Below are positions 1 through 8,350 of a stretch of DNA of 64,000 nucleotides, piece by piece. The number at the start of each line of letters is the position of its first letter. Positions within the stretch are counted from its first letter, which is position 1. The translations under genes and the position numbers were made by a program. Origin of the DNA: Verrucomicrobiaceae bacterium (lineage in GTDB: Bacteria; Verrucomicrobiota; Verrucomicrobiia; Verrucomicrobiales; Verrucomicrobiaceae). The DNA is taken from contig JAIXYN010000069.1 in the NCBI GenBank assembly GCA_027490195.1, positions 1-64,000 on the forward strand, written 5' to 3'. The notes beneath the pieces were generated by a model that was given only the letters and a program-made list of their open reading frames with translations, was not told where the DNA came from and did not search any database.

Positions 1-182
1 CGCATCATCACGGTGGTCGTCATCGTGGGAGGCATCAGACCTTCGCCACTGACCATGATGCCCGATTGAGCCAAGGCGGTGACATAAGCCCCCCAAGCGC
101 CCCAGTAAGCCTGAGCAGCAGGCGTGGTGTTGTCCTGGGGGATGGCGGTGGCTGGTTCATTGAAGAAGAGAACGTATTTCAT
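1..182 (-). CDS. YCII-related/DGPF-domain protein (partial, runs off window edge)
   Basis: Reverse strand reads MKYVLFFNEPATAIPQDNTTPAAQAYWGAWGAYVTALAQSGIMVSGEGLMPPT..., typical of the YCII-related family; start CAT at 180-182. Confidence 0.75.
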   Translation of the reverse strand, partial: MKYVLFFNEPATAIPQDNTTPAAQAYWGAWGAYVTALAQSGIMVSGEGLMPPTMTTTVMM

Positions 183-407
183 CGGTGGATTTCAGTTTGA
201 GTTTTACTTGTCAGGTGTGCGACAGAAGCGTCGTCACACCCAGTTGTCGGGCGTGGCGCATGGATTTCGACAAACGGGCCATTTTTTTTGAGAAAATGCA
301 ACTTCAGCGTGCTGCCGGTGCCGCCGCCTTGGCCTCAGCCAAGGCAGGGTTCTATTTGGAAAGATAAGAAGATGAGATGCCTTCGTTCAGCGCCAACCGT
401 CAGCGTC

Positions 408-680
408 TCACCTGCACACACGTTTTCGAATCACTCTTAAAACAATATCTAGATTCTCCTTGGGGGTATCGACAGCCTTGCTGATAGAGAACTGTCGGCC
501 CTCTAACGATCCGATCCTCAAATAAGGTTTGCCTTGAATTGGAAGAGCTGATGCAGCGTCCTTCAGTGGAAACGTCTCTATCACATAGTCACAACTTGTG
601 GTTTGGAGATCGTCATCCAAGAGGTTGTGCTCTAGCTTGGTGATCGCCTGGGTCAGATCGAAACAACCTGCGGATCCCAA
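408..680 (-). CDS. hypothetical protein (start uncertain)
   Basis: 90-aa ORF with ordinary amino acid composition; TTG start; frame stays open upstream without an obvious ATG. Confidence 0.4.
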   Translation of the reverse strand: MGSAGCFDLTQAITKLEHNLLDDDLQTTSCDYVIETFPLKDAASALPIQGKPYLRIGSLEGRQFSISKAVDTPKENLDIVLRVIRKRVCR

Positions 681-757
681 TCCAAGCTTTCCTTCGAATT
701 CAAAAGTGGCGACGCAAAAAATGACAGCACTGTTAGCGACAGTTTAAGGCTGCAAGC

Positions 758-1267
758 TTAATCCAACAAAGATTCACCAAGAGGCGGGGAAGAGGGGCTT
801 AGGGCGGCGAGGACCTGTTCGAGGTGGTCGGCGGGTTTTACTTTTTCTAGGATGGTGGTGAGGTGGCCGGTTTCGCTGATGATGAAGGTGGTGCGCTCGG
901 TGCCCATGTACTTTTTCCCGTAGAGGGTTTTTTCGACCCAGACGCCGTAGAGGTTGACGAGGGTGAGGTCGGGGTCGGCGATGAGGGGGAAGGGGAGGGT
1001 GTATTTATCGATGAACTTGGCGTGGCGCTTGATGGGATCAGTGCTGATGCCGAAGAGGTGGGCTCTTTTTGTGATCTGGGACCAGGAGTCGCGGAGGGCG
1101 CAGGCTTGGGTGGTGCAGCCGGGGGTGTCGTCTTTGGGGTAGAAGTAGAGGACGACTTTCTGGCCGCGAAGGTGGCTGAGGGTGAGGGTGCTTTCTGACT
1201 TGTAGCTGCCGCCGATGACGGGGGCGGTGAAGTCGGGGGCGAGGGTGTGGAGGGCGGGTTTGGGCAT
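758..1267 (-). CDS. bcp: peroxiredoxin, BCP/AhpC-TSA family
   Basis: APDFTAPVIGG...VVLYFYPKDDTPGCTTQACALRD peroxidatic Cys motif. Confidence 0.93.
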   Translation of the reverse strand: MPKPALHTLAPDFTAPVIGGSYKSESTLTLSHLRGQKVVLYFYPKDDTPGCTTQACALRDSWSQITKRAHLFGISTDPIKRHAKFIDKYTLPFPLIADPDLTLVNLYGVWVEKTLYGKKYMGTERTTFIISETGHLTTILEKVKPADHLEQVLAALSPSSPPLGESLLD

Positions 1268-1782
1268 GGGGGATGGGGAAGTTGGCGGTTGTTGGCGGTT
1301 GTTGGCGGTGGTTTTTATGATGTGCCGGTGGTGTGGGGAGTACGGGGGGCGGTGGTGAATGGATCGGATTTTTTCAAGGGCTGATGGGTGGCTCTTTTGA
1401 GGCTGATGGAGGCAGATCTGAAAAAGGGGAGGCGTAGGAGGGGGGCGCTATCCGTTCTTTGCCTCACGGGCTGCGAGGCACCTGAACTCAAGGTGGCTGG
1501 ATTGTGCGCCTGAGGGGAGCTGTCTGGAGTTTGATGGGGAGCCGTGTGCGCGATGTAAGTTTCCAGATTCTGGCTAAAGCTGGTACTGCAAAAACGTGCG
1601 CTGGGTGGTTGCAGGTTTTGTGGAGACGCGGGGCTTCCAGTGGCGTTTAGTGCGCGTCTGCTTCGTGAGCAGGTGTGGTCAGGATTGCTCTTGTAGCGCT
1701 CACCGCTGCAAGGATGTAGTGCTAAAGAGCGTATAAATATTGACTTAATGCTTAATCAAGGAAGATTGATATGCTTTAAATC

Positions 1783-2034
1783 GTGTTAAATTTTGTTTGT
1801 CAACTTATAGGCCTGGAGCCGTATGCGCCGAGGCCTGTGAGCATTGGCTTGTGCAGCCTTTGCGGCACGGATGTTTATTCAAACCATCTGAGCAACCCGT
1901 GTGCCGAGTGCACGTGTTGTTTCGTTGACACGAAAGAAGTGGATCCAAAGCTTATCGAGGAGTACGAAAATGGGCGGAACGCCTACGCGAAGGCACTGCT
2001 GGAGTTTGACAGTGCTGGAACTGGGAAAGATTGA
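1783..2034 (+). CDS. small Cys-rich hypothetical protein (putative zinc-ribbon)
   Basis: GTG start; CSLCGTDVYSNHLSNPCAECTCC cysteine spacing; lies in AT-richer flank. Confidence 0.5.
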   Translation: MLNFVCQLIGLEPYAPRPVSIGLCSLCGTDVYSNHLSNPCAECTCCFVDTKEVDPKLIEEYENGRNAYAKALLEFDSAGTGKD

Positions 2035-2180
2035 TCGTCATTCCGATTTCGCACGCCCTTGAGGGGCCTCATCGCCCCTGGGATGGGGCTGATGGATTCA
2101 AAAAAAGCCACGCTGCATGTGGGGATGCGGGGTGGGTGAAAAACGGGGGATGGGTGCTCGGCGGTGGGGCTGGCGGTTTC

Positions 2181-2756
2181 TTAGCTGAAGCCGAGGGCGT
2201 GGAGGAGGGTCTGGGCGAGGGAGTAGAAGAGCCAGGCGTAAACGATCCAGGCGATGGCGATGAAGCCGATGACCATGGCGATGAGGAGGAAGAGGCCGAA
2301 GTAGAAGTGGAAGGTGCTGCGCTGGACTTTGTCTTTGTGCCCGGCCTGCCAGGTGAGGAGGAGCTTCAAATTGCGGGAGTTGGATTTGAAGAAGATGGAG
2401 GCGATGGCGCCGGCGCCGGGGATGAGGCCGATGAGGAAATTGATGCCCATATTGAGTGCCATGCGCAGGAAGGCGGGGATGGGGATGCCGCTGCGGAGGG
2501 CATCGAGCAGGATGATGAATCCGGCTCCGGAGGCGACGGTGTCGCCGAGGGCGGGGATGAGGGCGAGGATGGGATCGAGACCGAAGCGGACGTTGGTGCC
2601 GGGGACGCGCATGAGCTCGTCGAGGTACTTGGTGAGGATGCGGGCGGCGGCGTTGTTGACGGGGTCTTTGCTGGAGGCGAGCTTGGCGGCGATGGGATTG
2701 ATCGCGTGCGGTGGGAGCACCTCGTCGACTTTGAGGTCAGGGGTGTGGAGCGGCAT
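2181..2756 (-). CDS. DUF4112 domain-containing membrane protein
   Basis: LTKYLDELMRVPGTNVRFGLDPILALIPALGDTVASGAGFIILLDALRSGIP matches the DUF4112 pattern. Confidence 0.85.
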   Translation of the reverse strand: MPLHTPDLKVDEVLPPHAINPIAAKLASSKDPVNNAAARILTKYLDELMRVPGTNVRFGLDPILALIPALGDTVASGAGFIILLDALRSGIPIPAFLRMALNMGINFLIGLIPGAGAIASIFFKSNSRNLKLLLTWQAGHKDKVQRSTFHFYFGLFLLIAMVIGFIAIAWIVYAWLFYSLAQTLLHALGFS

Positions 2757-3092
2757 GGGAGGGGATACGCTGAGGGAGGAGAGGGGGCAACCTTGAATGA
2801 CTGATGAGGAAGCCCGAATGAGGAGTGGGGAGTGGTGGAAGGGTTTAAAGTTTCAGGTTTTAGGTTTCAAGTTTGGGAGTCTTCGCGGAGTGGTGGCGGA
2901 TCTGGTTGATGCATGGACTGTGCCACGGGGATAGGTCTGATGGGACCTATGGGGCGGATGTGGATGAGCGGTGTTCGACTGTGCGGTGATGTTCGTGGGT
3001 AGAGGCGGCCTGCGGAAAGCGGTAGCTGCGTTCGTTCCTCACTGCGCGACCGCAGTCCAAATGGGGGCTGCTGCGAAGTGCAAGCTGAGGAC

Positions 3093-3149
3093 TAAAAAGC
3101 AGAACGGGCTTTCCTCCTTGCCTGGGTGGCGAAGGATGGGAAAGCCCGT
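3093..3149 (-). terminator. intrinsic terminator downstream of rho
   Basis: Inverted repeat ACGGGCTTTCC (3104-3114) / GGAAAGCCCGT (3139-3149) with further internal pairing; followed on the minus strand by TCTGCTTTTTAGT. Confidence 0.75.
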
Positions 3150-3179
3150 GCTGAGAATGAGGACTGCCGAACGGAGGTG

Positions 3180-5099
3180 CTAGGTCTTGCTGGGGAGATC
3201 GACGAGCATCTGGGCGTTGCTGGGGTAGCGCTCGAGGAGGGAGATGACGCGCTGGATGGCTTCGACGGGCTTGTGGCCGGCGAGGCCGCGGCGGAGCATG
3301 TGGATCTTGTCGAGCTGGAAGGTCTGCAGCAGGAGCTCTTCGCGGCGAGTGCCGGATTTGAAGATGTTGACGGCGGGGTAGACGTACTGCTCGGCGATCT
3401 TGCGGTCGAGGACGAGCTCCATGTTGCCGGTGCCTTTGAACTCCTGGAAGATGATGTCGTCCATGCGGGTGCCGGTTTCCACCAGGGCGGTGCCTAGGAT
3501 GGTGAGGGAGCCGGCAGTGCGGGTATTGCGCGCAGCGGCAAACAGACGACGGGGGATTTCGAGGGCGCCGACGCCGACGCCGCCGCTGCCTGATGCGGTT
3601 TTGGCGGCGGTGTTGTTGAAGGCGCGGGCCATGCGGGTGATGGAGTCCATGAGCATGAAGACGTGCTCGCCGCATTCGACGAGGCGCTTGGCGCGCTCGA
3701 TGGCGAAGGTGGAGATGCGGGTGTGGCTCTTCAGTTCCTGGTCGTTGTTGCTGGCGTAGATTTCGGCCTGCGGGAGGATGCGCTTGAACTCGGTGACTTC
3801 TTCGGGGCGCTCATCGACGAGGAGGATCATGAGATGGACGCCTGGATGATTGGCGATCATGGCCTCTGCAATGTGCTGAAGGATGGTGGTCTTGCCGGCA
3901 CGGGGGGCGGCGACGATGAGTCCGCGCTGGCCACGGCCGACGGGGGTCATCATGTCGATGACGCGTGTGGTGAGGCGTTCCTTGGTGGTCTCAAGCTGGT
4001 AGCGCTTGTTGGGATTGACGGCTTTGAGTTCCTCGAAGAGGGGGAGATCCCGCATGGCGAGGGGATTGCGGCCATTGACCTCGGTGACTTCGGTGATCTG
4101 GGGGCCACGTGCGCCTTTGCACTGGACGCCGACGACCTGCATGCCTTCGCGGAGGCCGTATTTGCGGACGAACTCGGGGGCGATGAAGGCATCCTGCGGA
4201 TGCTGGGCGAAGGACATCTCGCGGCGGCGGAGGAAGCCGTAGCCTTTGGGGGACATTTCGAGAATGCCATTGGCGGGCTCGGGCGGGCCGAGGGGTTTTT
4301 CGGGCTCGGGCTCGTAGTTGCGGCCACCTTGGGGGCCCTGCTGGGGGTTGCCGTTGTCGCGCTCGCGTTCACGGTTGCCGCCGTTGTCGCGGTCACGATT
4401 GCCACCGCCGTCGCGGTTGGCATTCGGGTTTGGGGTGTAGGGGGCACCGGAGCGGCGCTGGGCGTCGCGCTCGGCACGGCGCTGCTTCCAGCGTTCGAAC
4501 TTGGCTTTGCGGCGCTCCTTGGCGGTCATGGGGCGAGGCTGGCCGTTGTCGCCGATGACGGTGTAGCGTGGGAGGCCGTTGGGCTCGGTGCCGGAGCCGT
4601 TGTCTTCGGCGTCGTCGCCTTCAGAGTCTTCTGTGCCTGCAGGATTGGCGGCGGGCGCGGCAGGGGCGGCAGCTTCAGGTGCGGGGGCTGCGGCGGGTGC
4701 AGGGGCCTCGGACACAGGTGCGGGGGCTTCCTGGACGATGGCGGCGGGTGCTTCGACAGGAGCGGGCGTAGGTGCTGCGGGGATCTCAAGATTCAGCTCG
4801 GGCGCTTCTGCGGTGTCGGCTTTTTTCTTGGCGGTCTTGCGGGCGACTTTGGCTTTGGGCTTAGCGGCAGGAGGGGCTTCTTCGACGGGGGCGACTTCGA
4901 CCACGGGTGCGGGAGCAGGTGCGGCTTTGGCTTTTGCTTTGGCTGCTTTTTTCGCTGGAGGGGGGGCGGCTTCTTCGGCGGCGACTTCCACGACTGGAGC
5001 GGCTTTGGCTTTGGCGACTTTTTTGACGGCTGCTTTTTTGGCCGGGGCTTTGCGCTTGGTTTTAGGAGCTTCGAGCTCGGCGGTGGTTTCGTCAGGCAT
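3180..5099 (-). CDS. rho: transcription termination factor Rho with ~270-aa low-complexity N-terminal extension
   Basis: CSD RNA-binding segment GILEMSPKGYGFLRR; Walker A APRAGKTTI; LLVDERPEEVTEF; MDSITRMARAFN; core ends in LLERYPSNAQMLVDL. Confidence 0.97.
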   Translation of the reverse strand: MPDETTAELEAPKTKRKAPAKKAAVKKVAKAKAAPVVEVAAEEAAPPPAKKAAKAKAKAAPAPAPVVEVAPVEEAPPAAKPKAKVARKTAKKKADTAEAPELNLEIPAAPTPAPVEAPAAIVQEAPAPVSEAPAPAAAPAPEAAAPAAPAANPAGTEDSEGDDAEDNGSGTEPNGLPRYTVIGDNGQPRPMTAKERRKAKFERWKQRRAERDAQRRSGAPYTPNPNANRDGGGNRDRDNGGNRERERDNGNPQQGPQGGRNYEPEPEKPLGPPEPANGILEMSPKGYGFLRRREMSFAQHPQDAFIAPEFVRKYGLREGMQVVGVQCKGARGPQITEVTEVNGRNPLAMRDLPLFEELKAVNPNKRYQLETTKERLTTRVIDMMTPVGRGQRGLIVAAPRAGKTTILQHIAEAMIANHPGVHLMILLVDERPEEVTEFKRILPQAEIYASNNDQELKSHTRISTFAIERAKRLVECGEHVFMLMDSITRMARAFNNTAAKTASGSGGVGVGALEIPRRLFAAARNTRTAGSLTILGTALVETGTRMDDIIFQEFKGTGNMELVLDRKIAEQYVYPAVNIFKSGTRREELLLQTFQLDKIHMLRRGLAGHKPVEAIQRVISLLERYPSNAQMLVDLPSKT

Positions 5100-5119
5100 A
5101 TACAGGAAAGGGGCGGGGA

Positions 5120-5869
5120 TTAATCGAGCTGATCGGCAATGGCGTCGTCGATTTCAAAATTGGCGTGGACGTGGTGTGCATCGTCGTAGCCATCGAGGAT
5201 GTCGTAGAGGCGGATCAGGGATTTCGCGGTGTCCACGTCGCTGATGGTGACGGTGGTCTGCGGCTGATAGATGAGCTTTTGCGAAGTGGTGGTGAGGCCT
5301 TTTTCGCGGAGGACGCCATTGACCTGGAAGAGCTGATCGGTGGCGGTGTAAACGATCCAGTCATCGCCGTCTTCCTGGATGTCTTCGGCACCAGCGTCGA
5401 GGGCGATCTCCATGATCTGGTCTTCGGTGGCGGTGGCCTTGTCGAGGCGGATTTCGCCACGGCGTGCGAACATGTAGGCGACGCTGCCGGAGTCTGCGAA
5501 GGTGCCCTGGTTTTTGCCGAGAAGGACGCGGATGTCGTTGGCGCTGCGGTTGCGGTTGTCGGTGACGATTTCTATCATCATGGCGACGCCGCCGGGGGCG
5601 TAGGCTTCGTAGAGGATTTCTTCGATCTGAGCGCCGCCGAGTTCGCCGGTGCCTTTTTTGATGGCGCGGTCGATGTTGTCATTGGGCATGTTGGCGGCGC
5701 GTGCGGCGAGGACGGCGCTGCGCAGGCGTGCATTCATGTCAATGCTGCCGCCGCCGTGCTTGGCAGCGAGAGTGATTTCCTTCGACAACTTGCTGAAGGC
5801 ATTGCCGCGTTTGGCGTCCGTGATGGCTTTGCCACGCTTGATTTTGGACCATTTATTGTGGCCTGCCAT
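5120..5869 (-). CDS. YebC/PmpR family protein
   Basis: MAGHNKWSKIKRGKAITDAKRGNAFSKLSKEI... canonical N-terminus; ORF track extends upstream but MAGHNKW is the natural start. Confidence 0.95.
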   Translation of the reverse strand: MAGHNKWSKIKRGKAITDAKRGNAFSKLSKEITLAAKHGGGSIDMNARLRSAVLAARAANMPNDNIDRAIKKGTGELGGAQIEEILYEAYAPGGVAMMIEIVTDNRNRSANDIRVLLGKNQGTFADSGSVAYMFARRGEIRLDKATATEDQIMEIALDAGAEDIQEDGDDWIVYTATDQLFQVNGVLREKGLTTTSQKLIYQPQTTVTISDVDTAKSLIRLYDILDGYDDAHHVHANFEIDDAIADQLD

Positions 5870-6671
5870 GATGAAGAGCGATGTCTGTGTGAATGCAACG
5901 AACGGGTGCGGCCATGACAATGACGGCGGCCTTCCGTGCGGTGTGGTTTGGGGAAATGTAGGGGGGAGAGAAGCGGCATTGCCGCGGTGAGTCTCTGCAG
6001 GAATGACGGCTGCGCAGCGAGTGCGGAGTCGCGTTTCATCAGCGCAAAGGCCGGGGAAACTTCGGCAATCCTGCCGGGAACAACACCAAGTGTTCACCAA
6101 GTTGAGAGAACTTGGAACGGATGAAGTGTGCGGGATGCCGGGGCAGGATGCAAGGGTTTTTTTTTCGAGGGGGACAGGGGAGTGCAAAAGGGCAGAGAAC
6201 GAGCGGTGGCACGACATCGGCATTCGACGAGGCCGCAGCGTCAAGCAGCCTGCACATTCAATGAGCAGTGGCCCATGCACTGATTTTCGGTGGGCGTGAG
6301 GTTTGGCGGCATGCTGGGTTTGCTTTCAGGTGGCGATGGCCGGGACCCAGGGGCGCACTCACCAAGGCTCGGCGGCCCTTGGGCTGCATGACGTAGCTTC
6401 GTTGGGGCTGGTGTTTGGCGGAGTGGGGTGAGCGGAAGTTGGCGTTAGGTGACAATGAGAATCGACGCGGTGAGCGTTGAACGTTGAACGAAGAGATTTG
6501 GACTCTTTGCTTCTGGGTTTTTCGTTGGGGTGGGTGTTGGCGGAGTGGGAGAATCGAGGACGAACTCTGAAAGGGAGGTATTCTTCATCAAGGTTGTGAA
6601 GCGAGCCCCGAACGACGAGCCGGACTTTGAACATTGCTGCAGACGACAAGATTTGGGATTGAGGGGCGTAT

Positions 6672-8093
6672 GTGTGGGGCATGGGGTTGCTTTCCAGTCG
6701 CCGTGATTTGCTCAGTGCTTCGAGTGCTGGGTTTGGGATGCTGGCGCTGCGGGGATTGTTTGGGGCGAATGCGCAAGCGGGGGCGGCGGCGAGGATGAAT
6801 CCGCTGATGCCGGTGCAGACGCATTTTCCTGCAAGGGCGAAGCGGGTGATCTTTTTGTTTATGCAGGGCGGGCCATCTCAGGTGGACACGTTTGACTACA
6901 AGCCGGCGCTGTCGAAGCAGCAGGGGGTGCCGAATGCGAAGGGGAGCACGAATGTGTATTACCAGTCGCCGTGGGAGTTCAAGGCGCGGGGGCAGAGCGG
7001 GATGCTGATTTCGGATCTGCTGCCGAACATCGCGCGGCATGCGGATGACTTGTGTGTGATCAATTCGATGCACACGGACCACAATGCGCATCCGCAGGCG
7101 ATCCTGCAGATGAACACGGGGAGCTTTGCGTTTACGCGGCCGAGTGTGGGCTCGTGGTGTGTGTATGGGCTGGGCACGGAGAATCAAAACCTGCCGGGGT
7201 TTGTGACGATCAATCCGTCATTCTCGGGCGGCGGTCCGCTGAAGCATGGCTGTGCTTTTTTACCGGCGGTGTGCGGCGGGACGCCGATCGGTCAGGACAG
7301 TGGGAATGGATCGAGTCCGGGATTTCCGGCGACGCCGCTGAAGGACATTGAGCTGCCGTTCATGAAGAATGCGCGGCTGGATGTGAGGGCGCAACGGCGG
7401 CAACTGGATCTGGTGCAGTCGCTGAACCGGCAGAGGCTGGCGCAGGATGGGAGCAACGAAGCGCTGGAGGGATTGATCACGTCTGCGGAGCTGGCCTTCA
7501 ATATGCAGCGCGAGATGCCGGAGGTGATGAACCTGAACCGTGAGAGCCAGGCGACGCAGGAGATGTACGGGATTGGCGATGGGAAGATGACGGACCAGAT
7601 CGGGCGCGCGTGCCTGATGGCGCGGCGGTTTGCGGAGGCGGGTGTGAGGTTCATCCAGGTGAATCACGAGTTCTGGGATGATCACACGGACATTTTCAAG
7701 GGGCACCCGCAGCATGCGCTGGAGACGGATCAGCCGGTGGCGGCGCTGCTGACGGATCTGAAGCAGCGCGGGCTGCTGGAGGATACGCTGGTGCTGTGGG
7801 GCGGTGAGTTTGGAAGGCCGCCGCTGCTGAACAAGAACAACGGGCGGGATCATGATCACCTGGGCTTCACGATGTGGATGGCGGGTGGGGGATCGAAGCC
7901 GGGGATTCGCTATGGGAGCACGGATGAAACGGGCTTCAAAGCGGAGCAGGACAAGGTGCATCTGCATGATCTGCATGCGACGATGCTGCACCTGCTGGGG
8001 CTGAACCATGAGCGGCTGACGTATCGCTATGCAGGACGGGACTTTCGGCTGACGGACGTGTTTGGGGAGGTGAAGCGGGGCTTGCTGGCGTGA
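6672..8093 (+). CDS. DUF1501 domain-containing protein with Tat-like leader
   Basis: SRRDLLSASSAGFGMLALRGLF leader; RVIFLFMQGGPSQVDTFDYKP; VLWGGEFGRPP; GRDHDHLGFTMWMAGGG. Confidence 0.93.
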   Translation: MWGMGLLSSRRDLLSASSAGFGMLALRGLFGANAQAGAAARMNPLMPVQTHFPARAKRVIFLFMQGGPSQVDTFDYKPALSKQQGVPNAKGSTNVYYQSPWEFKARGQSGMLISDLLPNIARHADDLCVINSMHTDHNAHPQAILQMNTGSFAFTRPSVGSWCVYGLGTENQNLPGFVTINPSFSGGGPLKHGCAFLPAVCGGTPIGQDSGNGSSPGFPATPLKDIELPFMKNARLDVRAQRRQLDLVQSLNRQRLAQDGSNEALEGLITSAELAFNMQREMPEVMNLNRESQATQEMYGIGDGKMTDQIGRACLMARRFAEAGVRFIQVNHEFWDDHTDIFKGHPQHALETDQPVAALLTDLKQRGLLEDTLVLWGGEFGRPPLLNKNNGRDHDHLGFTMWMAGGGSKPGIRYGSTDETGFKAEQDKVHLHDLHATMLHLLGLNHERLTYRYAGRDFRLTDVFGEVKRGLLA

Positions 8094-8350
8094 AGGAGGA
8101 GCTCTGGGCGGGGGCAAGTGGTGGATGAGGTATGGGTGGATAATTTGTCAAAAATTTGCACACTGACCCCCTTTTGAGGGATTTCAATATTTCATCAGAG
8201 CTGTCATGCCCTCATTTTTTGGCAATCACGAAGCCCAAGAAAAAGTCGAAGATCACCCGGGGAAACCGAAAATGAAATGACCGCTCGCCCCCCGAAAACC
8301 CGGGGGAGGTGCAAGCAGGCTGCGCGGGCTGCGTTCTATACCTTAAGCCT

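Noticed and set aside
2947-3675. 242-aa minus-strand Arg/His/Pro-rich ORF overlapping the rho 3' end
   Set aside because: Out-of-frame translation of GC-rich rho DNA and its terminator
3663-5123. 486-aa + strand ORF antisense to rho
   Set aside because: Gly/Phe/Cys-rich low-complexity translation is the complement of the A/K/P-rich Rho extension; no start context or homology expected
5870-6280. N-terminal extension of the yebC-family ORF (MHGPLLIEC...)
   Set aside because: Canonical family start is MAGHNKW at 5869; extension looks like untranslated leader
8277-8313. CCCCCGAAAACCCGGGGGAGG hairpin before DUF1592 as a riboswitch or terminator
   Set aside because: Short, no T-tract and no recognisable aptamer; insufficient support
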